64,000 bases of DNA from Rhizaria sp. SCN 62-66 (Eukaryota; Rhizaria, unplaced), in assembly GCA_001724265.1 (NCBI GenBank), contig MEDY01000017.1, forward strand, positions 1 through 64,000, in the 5' to 3' direction. The translations under genes were made by a program, and so were the position numbers. This document shows positions 56,501-64,000 of the stretch, piece after piece. The notes under the pieces were generated by a model that saw only the letters and a program-made list of their open reading frames with translations, had not been told where the DNA came from and searched no databases. The first letter of the stretch is position 1. Each line of letters begins with the position of its first letter.

Positions 56501-59500
56501 CCCGTCGCAGCAGGAGAGGCAGGCGCAGCCGCAGTCGCCGAAGAGCTAACGGCATTGGCCTCTGTGACTGCAGCGGTGCGCGCCTGCTGTTGCGCCGGCG
56601 TGCGGTTGCCCTCGGGCACGAACACGCCCGCGGCCGTATTGCGGCCGGCGGCCTGCTGCGCCTCGTGCACCGACGCCTGCACCGCAGCACCGGCGCCAGC
56701 GCCAGTGCCAGCGGCGTCAGCGGCGGCGGCGTCGGCGGCGCGGCGTTCAGCCTCAACGCGCTGGAGAGCTAGCTCACGCGCGCGGTCCATCTGCGCGCCG
56801 GTCTCGCGGAGGATATCCTTGGCGCGGGCCACAGCGGCGGCACCGCGGAGGTGCGTACCGGTTTCCTCGCACGTGAGCTCGAGACCGAGTAAGTCAGCGA
56901 GGTCGAGTTTGCCGTCTGAAGCGGCAAGACGCGCGTTGATCGAGTCGGGGTCGAGCTCCTCGCCCTCGGCCACACTCGCGGCTAGCGCGCTGCCCGCCGC
57001 GGGGCCCGCGCTGCCGGTGAACGCCGCCGCCACGGCTGCGGGGTCGTAGTTGCCCGCCGCGTCGAGCGAGTCAAGCCGAGACTGGATCTCCTTAAGCGCG
57101 GCGCGTTCGCGGGCGAGCTCGGCGGCGACGATCTCGGCCGAACTGGGGCCCGCAGCGGCGGCGGCAGCGGCGGCGGCGGCCGCCGCGGCGGGGGCGACAT
57201 TGGCGACAGTACGCGCGGCGGCCGCGGCGGCAGCGCCGGTGGACTGCGGCGACACACCACCAGCCGCAGCGGCAGCTGTGGAGGCGGCGGCGAGATGAGT
57301 GTGCGCCGCGGCGCCGGTGGTGGCGGCAGCGACCACACCGTCTTCACCGGAGTGACCCTGCAACATGTGGTACGCGAGGCAGAGCTCCTCTCCAGCGGCG
57401 ATGGGCCGGAGCGCGCGGATCGTCGCCACCACGCGCACCGCGGGCGCGGCGCCCAGTGCGGCGGCGTCGGGGTCAGTGACGGCGGCACTGTCATCCTCGG
57501 AAGGGTCGATGGCTTCGACGGCGAAGCTGAGTCCGACGTTGTGCTCCGCGAGCGACGCCGCGTGATTCAGCATATCGACGTACGGCAGCAGCAGCGGTGT
57601 ACCAGCGGTGAGGGTCGCCACCCAGTCGCGGCTCACCGCGCCCGCGCCCGCAGCGGCGGAGATGATGTTGCCCTGCGCGTCGGTCAGCAGCGAGGACACG
57701 TCCGCGGCGTTGCCACCGGGCAGTGCGGCACCGGCGGGGTCGCTGGCGCCGCGGAGCAGGGCCAGCGCGGCCGCGGCAACGCGCTCTTCCTCAGGCGACA
57801 CAGCGTCCTCATCCTCTTCATCAATCGCATTCTCAGCATCAGACTCAGCCTTGTTCTCGGTCACTGTCGTCTCGGTCGCTGTGCCGTCGGTCGCAGTGGC
57901 GGTGGCGGCGCGGCGGCGGCGGAAGGCCTGTGCGTCTGCAACACCGCGCGCGACACGCCACGCGATCGTCTCATCCGCACGCGAGGCCGCCGCGGCGACA
58001 GCGGTGGCGCCTGCGGCAATGGCGCGCGACAGCACCGCGTCGACCGCGGCCTGTGCCAGCGGGACGGAGAGCCGCCCGGCCGCGGGAGACGCGGGGGACG
58101 CCAGCGTCCGCGCCAGCGCCACCGCGTCGGCGCCAGTAACAGCCGCGTTTGTGGCGGACAGCGAGAGCTTGGTCGCGGGAGATGCACCGAGCTCGGCCAA
58201 AGCGGCGGTCACGGCAGCGGCCTCGCTGCCGGCACGGGACCACTTGGCCTTGCCAGCTGGCGACATCGGCGACGGCCCGCTGCCTGTGGTTGCCGCGGCG
58301 GCGGCGGCGGCGGAGGCGGAGAGTGTGACCGCGGCGAGAGGCTGGCCTACGACGGCGGGGGCCGGTGCAAAAGCTGTGGAGGCCGCGAGTGCAAGGTTGT
58401 CACCCGCGGCGGACACGCGGCCGACGGCGCCTACGTGCAGCGACGACGACGGCTGTGCGGGAGCCTCGCCGGGCGCCGCGGTGACCGCAGTGGGCATCGA
58501 CGCTGAGTCAGCGGTAGTGGCGAGGGCGCCGGTGGTCGGGGGGAATGCGAGGGAGGCGAGTGGGATGTCCACATGCACTTCGACATCGCCGTTAGCATCA
58601 GCATCAGCAGCAGCAGCAGTGGTCGCAGCAGTCTCAGCTCTAAATCCGTTAGCAGCGGCAGCCGCGGCGGCGGAGACGGAGGCGTTCCGTGCGTGCGCGG
58701 CCGCGGTGGCCTGCGCGACTGCCGCGGCGGCCGAAGCCGGGGTGCGCGCAAGAGCGTTTGCCAGTGAAGCCGGGTCCACCGTGGCCTGAGGGTGGCGGAG
58801 GAGATCAAGAGCCAACGGGGACAGAGACCAGGACGTGGGGGCCGGGGCGGCGCGCGGCACGGCGAGGCGTGCCCACGCGGCGAGCCCGCGGGACTGCGTC
58901 GATTGGCGGGCGAGAGCAGGCGACGACGCGTGCGGCGACAGAGTTGCAGAGCTCGAGTCAGCAGTCGCAGTTGCAGTCGACGCGTGGGAGAGCGAGGGTG
59001 CGTCCGACTGGGCCGCGGCGTCGTCGGCATGGTATGTGTCGAGAATGGGGTGATGCGCGTCCCGCAGCAGCCAGTACACAGCGCTCGCGAGCGCGAGTGC
59101 GGGCGACAGAGCGCGCGACTGGCCCAACGGCGGCACTGGGACTAAGTCAGTGGCGGCACGGGAAAGCATCGCGGTGGTCGAGCGTTCGTGGGTGGCGCCG
59201 CGCCGGAGCAGTGTGGCGAGGTAGGCTTCGTCGGAGGTAGGGGCGAACCAGAGCGGGCGTGTGGGGGGCGCGATAGCGGCGGACAGAGGCAGTTGAAGTA
59301 ACACTTCGCCGCGCGCGCGGGGACGCAGCGAGACGAGGCCGCGGCGCGCAGCCCAGGGGGCCTATAATAGAATCAAAAGAAACACACACAAAAAAATAGG
59401 ATTAATAAGATGAATCATTCATGTGAGAACGTGCGCGATCCTATGCGCCTGATTGGAGTATAGTAGAGACCAAGAATAAGACTAAGTTTGATAGCGAACA

Positions 59501-60066
59501 AGACGAACCTTCATGATGTCAGCTTCATTATCTCCGAATAAAGCAACGCGAAGCCCTGCAGCTTGGACAACGCCCTCGGAAGCAATCCACGCGAGCATCT
59601 CGCGCACGCGCAGGTCGGTATCGACGATCTCCTGCACGCTGTCGGGCGCGGCGGTGACGGCTGCGTTCTCGTCACAAGCGCCCGCGACACTGCCGGGCGC
59701 GGGCACAGGTGTGGCGAGCTGCGCGTCCAGCGCGTCGAGGGACTGCTGCGAGGACCAGAGGGTATCGGCGGACGCGGTGACGGCGCATCGCTTGTCGAGG
59801 ATGGAGCGGACGAAGAGACCGCCGCTGGCGCCGCCGCCACCGATGCTCCGGGTGACGAGCTCAAGGCCGAACGGGAAGACATCGCGGTTGCGGTCAATCG
59901 CATCACGCAGTGAGAGCGAGGGCTGCGTAGAAAAATAAACAGCAGGGATGTGCCGATTTGTCATCGCCGTGCTCACTAAATGCACTGAGCTCGTCGCGGT
60001 AGACGCGATGGCGCGGGCGCTGCGCCGGGCGAGCGCACTAGTGCCGCGGGCGTGCAGGCGAAACAT
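53593..60066 (-). CDS. Very large SET-domain protein with mitochondrial-type presequence
   Basis: Two exons: 59509..60066 and 53593..59361, ATG 60066 to TAA; 2108 residues. The first ~37 residues (MFRLHARGTSALARRSAR and on) are Arg/Ser/Ala-rich with no acids, a mitochondrial-type presequence. The SET domain is of the Rubisco-LSMT/SETD3 kind: the N-flank ends at the splice with APWAARRGLVSL and GEVLLQLPL; the SET core at about 770-860 reads LLPYVDMLNHAASLAEHN (the NH of D-x-x-NH), then IAAGEELCLAYHML. About 500 Ala-rich residues separate the two parts, much more than usual. The C-terminal ~1250 residues are Ala/Gly/Thr-rich, with a charged helical patch (KARKEEDEARKDAARADPEF) and no known domain. 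It should methylate lysine or histidine on a protein, if active. Organelle targeting is inference only. Confidence 0.8.
59362..59508 (-). other. Intron of the SET gene
   Basis: Donor AAG|GTTCGT at 59508, acceptor TTCTATTATAG|GCC at 59362, 147 nt, phase 0. It joins the N-flank to APWAARRGLVSL. Confidence 0.85.
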
Positions 60067-60430
60067 TTGATAGTGTCCACAACGAATGTCTGGTCGTAGA
60101 TAATAAAATCAAAGAAAAGCCCAAACACTAAAGAATCTGCCAACGATGTTAAATTGTTAACGACGATGGGGGTATCGCAGGAGTTAAATCGGCGCTCACG
60201 TCATCAAAGAGCCGCCGCTCCCACACTCCCCCAAGGTCCGCCACTGGACGTGAGCAAGCGGTAGTTGGAGAATTGGTTAAAACAGCACATTTCAGCGTAA
60301 AATAATATCTTAACGAGAGAACGACAGTGTTTTAAGAAAAATGTGTGTGTATTAATGTTATTTCAACGGCCCCTCACACCGTGGCCTTGTCATGCGTACT
60401 AAAATGAACTTGCTATAATAATAATCTCAC
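60067..60430. other. AT-rich spacer
   Basis: Promoter of the SET gene and 3' region of UTP14. No coding signal. Confidence 0.6.
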
Positions 60431-63400
60431 TCAAACGGGGCCACCGCGCGCGATCTTCTTGCCACCCTCGAGCGTGATATTGGCCGAATGCGCCGTGCGC
60501 TTGCGCTCCTTGGCGACGCCCACCTTGCCCTGGGCCGCAAGCTTGCCCTGGTGCTCCGCCGCCATGCCCTTGGTCCACCGCAGCGGGGCGATGATCTCAC
60601 CAGCCTTCGTGGAGACCGCGGGCCGCACCATGAGCCTGTGCATGCTGTTAGTCTGCCAGTCTGCGCCGAGCGGCATGCGCATCGCGGCGTCGTACTGCTC
60701 GCGCGACGCGTACGCCGACGGGATCACCGCGATCTTGTACTTATCGACGGCCTTGTGCTTATCCTGGTTGATCTCCACGCCCTTAAGGTTCAAGTCACTG
60801 CGCGCGCCAAGGATCGCAGCGCGGCGAGCCTCGACGTCCGCCTGCGCCTTCGCGCGGAGTTCGGCCTCCTTGCGCGCGCGCTTGGCGTTAACCTTGATCT
60901 TACCGGCGCCACCCCACGCGCCCCAACCGGGCAGACCGCCCGCCAGAGGGTCAACCTGCGGGAGATTGGCCTCGATCCCAGCCTTCTTGCTTTTCTCGAA
61001 CTCGGCGAGCTCGTCCGCGCCCGCCGAGAATGCCATTGCGACGATCTTCGCCTGTTCAGCCTGGTCAAGCAAGTCGACACCAGCGCCTTCATCCTCGCCG
61101 TCGAACCGCTCGTCGTCGACGTCGCCCTGCAAGACGAGCCGCGGCTTAACAATGAGCGAGGTCGAGGTGTCAAGCACGACGTCGCCGGCTTCGGCCAGCG
61201 CGCCGACCGCGCCGGGCAGCCCGACGCTGGCCGTGGCGGCGACCTTGCCAGCGGCGATCGCGGCGGCGGCGGCGGCCTTCTGGTTCAGCACGGCCGCACC
61301 CTTGTCACCCAGGGGAGCACCCTGTGTGAGACGGTCCTTGACCGGCGCCGCACGGCCGCCACGGGCCTCGCTGGCGGAGTTCCGGCCCCAGGCACCGGCA
61401 CCGGCGTCGCCGTTGTCGCCGTCGTCGTCGCTCAGCTCGATGTCGCCACTCGCAGCGTCAGGCTTCTTGCTGTTCTTGTCTGCGTTCGCGCCGGCGGCGA
61501 CCGTCGCAGTGGCGGAGCGGGGCGCGACGGAGAGCGCGTGCTGGCTCTTGGGGCCGGCCTTGCGCTTCGCAGGCTCCACACTCTTCCCCTGGTCATCGTC
61601 AGAGATCGCCGCGTCGTCGTCGCTGAGAACGAGCTCCTCGACGTTCACGTCGTCCTCGCCGGCCTTCTGAGAGCGGGTCTTAAGCCCCACGGCCGCGGCA
61701 GCTTCGCGCTCCTCCCGTTCCAGCTCATCGCGCAAGCGCTGCTCGGCGAGGTTCTGCTGGTCCTTCTCGTCGACGCGGCGGCGTTGCTCCTGCGACGACA
61801 GCTGCGCCAGCGCCGACGCCAGACCAGCGGCCGCGGCGGACTTGCCGTCAGCGCGGGTGGGGGCGGTGCCCTTGGCCGTGGCCGCGGCGCCGTCGCCGGT
61901 GCCGAAGTCATCAACATCGACGTCAAACAGACTCCCGGTGAAGGTCGCCACGCCCTTGCCACCGTTGACCGTGGTCAGTGCCTGGCCTGCGCGCTTGCCG
62001 GTGAGAGTCGCGACCGCGTCGGCCTTGGCAGCGGCGGCAGCGGCGGCGGCGGCGGCGCCCGTGAGCGCTCCACGCGCGATCATCACTGGCACGGCCTCCT
62101 CGGCGGCGGCGGCGGCGCGGCGCTTGTCGTCAAGCAGCGCCTGCGCCGCGCCGGCCTCGTTCTGCGCGCTGCTGGCGGCGCCGACGGTGCGACGCGCGTT
62201 GCCAGTCGCGCTGGCGGCGCTGTTGGAGGCGGACTCATCAGCGGCGCGCTTCTGCTGGCGCGCGGCGGCGGCGCCGTCCTTGTCTTCGCCAAACGCGATC
62301 GCGTCGGCGTCGTCGGCGTCGCCGTCACCGTCGCCGTCGTTCATGCTCTCGAGCATGGCCTTTGTCGTGGCGCGCTGCTTATCGGCCGCGCGCTGCATGA
62401 ATGCCAGTGCCATCACGCCCTTGACCTTGGAGCCGTCGGCCGCGGTGACCGTGGCTTGCAGAGCGCTGCCCACGGTGGGGCGGCGCGGGGCACGGTCAGA
62501 CATCGGCTGCTCACCGTCATCCATCGCATTGCCCTGACTAGCGTCAACGCCATACTCACGCTGGAGGGAAGCGAACCTGCGCTCGTCACGGGCGGCCTCT
62601 TCGTCAGAGGAGAGCTCAGAGTCTGCACGGCGGTCACCGTCGGCGGCCGCGGCGTCGGCAGCGGCGTCGTCGTCGTCGCCGTCCTTGGCGCCTAGCTGGG
62701 CCATCTTAGCGCGGAGTTCACGGGAAATCGCGATTTGATCCGCGATAGCCTTGCGGGCGATCTTGGCACCGTCAGATGACCGCGCGAGTTGGCGACGCGC
62801 CCACTGCGACTTGGTGGCGTGTGCCAGTGTCGCGCGCTCCTTAGCGCGGTTCATCTCCTGCTTCAGACGCTCGATCTCGGCCATCGCGGGGTCGATCTCC
62901 TCAAGCTCCTCAATCGAGAGCTGTTTCCGTTCGTTTTCCTTACGACGCAGCTTGCGTGTGCGCTTAGACTTGATCTTAGCGGCCTGCTTAAGTTTCTCCT
63001 CGTGGTAGAACATCACAGCGCGCATGCGGCGCATCTTGGCCTGGCGCTCAAGCGTCTCGTCTTCGGTGATCATGTTCTCCGCCAAGGTCTCACGCTCGCG
63101 GGCACGCATCGCCGTCTCTGACAGGCCGTATGTCTGCATCACAGACTCGAGATCGCGTTCAAGGTCAGACACGGGGTTGAACGACGCCTGCAGCGACGCC
63201 GACGTCGTGAAGCGCTTTTTGGGCTTGGACTGGGAGAAGACGAGACGAGTCGACTCGCGGTTCTTCTGCACCACCGCATCCCAGCGAGAGACCTCCTCCG
63301 CCGTGGCGTCGTGTGCGATCGCGCGCTCGAGGGCCTCCTGTTGCACGTCAGTCAACGGCGCCGCGAGGGTCTTGACTGCGTCGGAGCGGTTGAGCTTGCG

Positions 63401-64000
63401 GAGCTGCTTGGCAATGGTCTCGGCAGCGGCAGCAAGCTTTGACCCACTGGCACCGCGGAGATCGTCGTCGTCGGCGTCGGCGTCTTCGTCAAACGCGTCG
63501 TCGTCGTCGTTGTCGTCGTTCATGGCGTCGCCGCGGTCGGCGCGAGTGCGGGTGCGACCGGTGCCCGCGGCTTGGGAGAGAGTGGCGAGCAGAGCAGAGA
63601 CACTGAGCTTGCCACTAGCGGCGGCCTCAGCGTCCTCCTTGCTGGTAGCGCCGGCGCCGGCCTTGCCCTTCTCAGCAGCCTTGGCCTTGGCCTTGTCGCT
63701 GGCAAGCTTCTTACCCGCCTTGGTCGCGGCCGCGGCGGCCACAGCGGCCGCGGACCCGGCTTTCCCGTCGGTGATGTCAACGCCCATGCTCGCAAACAGC
63801 GCCGCGCCGCCATCGTCGTCGTCGCTGTCGCCGCCGCCGAGCCCGTCGTCAAAGGTCTTGACCGCGGCTGGCTTCATGGCGGGCACGGTGCCAAGCGCGT
63901 CTTCCTCGAGGAACTCACCGCGCTGCGCGCTGAGGGACACGAGCTCGCCGGCACGGCGGCCGACCCCGTGAAGCTTCTCCTGCTTGAGCGCCTCGACCTT
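60431..64000 (-). CDS. UTP14: UTP14, U3 snoRNP / small-subunit processome protein, partial at its 5' end
   Basis: The frame enters at the right edge and ends in TGA at 60431; 1189 residues are visible and the start lies outside. Utp14 marks: NPVSDLERDLESVMQTYG, the basic helical core KIKSKRTRKLRRKENERK, the following helix with MNRAKERATLAHATKSQW, the GWGAWGG motif, and the C-terminal PSAYASREQYDAAMRMPLG leading to MVRPAVSTKAGEIIAPL. In yeast Utp14 acts in the nucleolus on the pre-40S ribosome and activates the helicase Dhr1. Known orthologues have roughly 770-900 residues; the excess here is Ala/Asp-rich linker between the core and the C-terminus. No UAG occurs in the visible part. Confidence 0.93.
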   Translation of the reverse strand, partial: KVEALKQEKLHGVGRRAGELVSLSAQRGEFLEEDALGTVPAMKPAAVKTFDDGLGGGDSDDDDGGAALFASMGVDITDGKAGSAAAVAAAAATKAGKKLASDKAKAKAAEKGKAGAGATSKEDAEAAASGKLSVSALLATLSQAAGTGRTRTRADRGDAMNDDNDDDDAFDEDADADDDDLRGASGSKLAAAAETIAKQLRKLNRSDAVKTLAAPLTDVQQEALERAIAHDATAEEVSRWDAVVQKNRESTRLVFSQSKPKKRFTTSASLQASFNPVSDLERDLESVMQTYGLSETAMRARERETLAENMITEDETLERQAKMRRMRAVMFYHEEKLKQAAKIKSKRTRKLRRKENERKQLSIEELEEIDPAMAEIERLKQEMNRAKERATLAHATKSQWARRQLARSSDGAKIARKAIADQIAISRELRAKMAQLGAKDGDDDDAAADAAAADGDRRADSELSSDEEAARDERRFASLQREYGVDASQGNAMDDGEQPMSDRAPRRPTVGSALQATVTAADGSKVKGVMALAFMQRAADKQRATTKAMLESMNDGDGDGDADDADAIAFGEDKDGAAAARQQKRAADESASNSAASATGNARRTVGAASSAQNEAGAAQALLDDKRRAAAAAEEAVPVMIARGALTGAAAAAAAAAAKADAVATLTGKRAGQALTTVNGGKGVATFTGSLFDVDVDDFGTGDGAAATAKGTAPTRADGKSAAAAGLASALAQLSSQEQRRRVDEKDQQNLAEQRLRDELEREEREAAAAVGLKTRSQKAGEDDVNVEELVLSDDDAAISDDDQGKSVEPAKRKAGPKSQHALSVAPRSATATVAAGANADKNSKKPDAASGDIELSDDDGDNGDAGAGAWGRNSASEARGGRAAPVKDRLTQGAPLGDKGAAVLNQKAAAAAAIAAGKVAATASVGLPGAVGALAEAGDVVLDTSTSLIVKPRLVLQGDVDDERFDGEDEGAGVDLLDQAEQAKIVAMAFSAGADELAEFEKSKKAGIEANLPQVDPLAGGLPGWGAWGGAGKIKVNAKRARKEAELRAKAQADVEARRAAILGARSDLNLKGVEINQDKHKAVDKYKIAVIPSAYASREQYDAAMRMPLGADWQTNSMHRLMVRPAVSTKAGEIIAPLRWTKGMAAEHQGKLAAQGKVGVAKERKRTAHSANITLEGGKKIARGGPV

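Noticed and set aside
57295-58506. 403-residue plus-strand frame
   Set aside because: Antisense shadow of the SET gene, very Gly/Arg-rich.
60488-62695. 735-residue plus-strand frame
   Set aside because: Antisense shadow of UTP14, produced by GC-rich codons. Arg/Gly-rich with no domain.
1-64000. Giant-virus or bacterial insert as the source of the large intronless ORFs
   Set aside because: Base composition and Ala-rich style match the intron-bearing neighbours, and the recognisable families are eukaryotic. No viral hallmark gene or mobile-element ends are seen.

Overview
The window is nuclear DNA from a GC-rich protist. The genes are eukaryotic: a UBR-box ubiquitin ligase, a MyTH4 myosin, UTP14, a calponin-type actin binder, a B-box protein, a TDRD3/RMI1-like OB-fold protein and a SET-domain protein. 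Exons are strongly GC-rich, while introns and spacers are AT-rich. Introns are few and short; eight can be placed by joining reading frames, and seven of their donors read GTNCG, mostly GTACG.

The central observation is the genetic code. Three 'gene clusters' that look like separate ORFs are single reading frames crossed by in-frame TAG codons. In all, 11 TAGs lie inside five genes: the 3.1-4.2 kb gene (4), the armadillo-like gene (1), the UBR ligase (2), a 12.5-kb acidic nuclear-type gene (3) and the OB-fold gene (1). None of the 13 gene ends seen in the window uses TAG; six end in TAA and seven in TGA. UAG therefore looks like a sense codon, with UAA and UGA kept as stops. Only two such nuclear codes are known to me: a sainouroid rhizarian (UAG=Leu) and the fornicate Iotanema (UAG=Gln). 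A large myosin makes a fornicate unlikely, so a rhizarian relative is my best guess. The amino acid inserted at UAG cannot be settled from this window.

Layout: 1-1906 B-box protein (-, runs off the left edge); 2421-2809 doubtful coding patch; 3106-4203 Ser/Thr/Gln-rich protein with four UAGs (-); 5274-7273 S28 peptidase-like protein lacking its nucleophile (-, 3 exons); 8109-9761 armadillo-like protein (+); 10419-25154 giant UBR1-type E3 ligase (+); 25784-38326 giant acidic SANT-like protein (+); 38503-40751 TDRD3/RMI1-like protein (-, 3 exons); 41049-42537 2-oxoglutarate dioxygenase (+, 2 exons); 42998-47875 WW-myosin-MyTH4 (-, 2 exons); 48459-49184 calponin/transgelin-like protein (-); 49997-50716 coiled-coil protein (-); 52134-53099 N-acylated EF-hand protein (+); 53593-60066 SET-domain protein with a mitochondrial-type presequence (-, 2 exons); 60431-64000 UTP14 (-, runs off the right edge).

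The genes do not form an operon or one pathway. Themes are cytoskeleton (myosin, calponin, coiled coil), ubiquitin/chromatin (UBR, SET, OB-fold, SANT, B-box) and ribosome biogenesis (UTP14). Several proteins are far longer than their relatives, through Ala-, Asp- and Gln-rich insertions.
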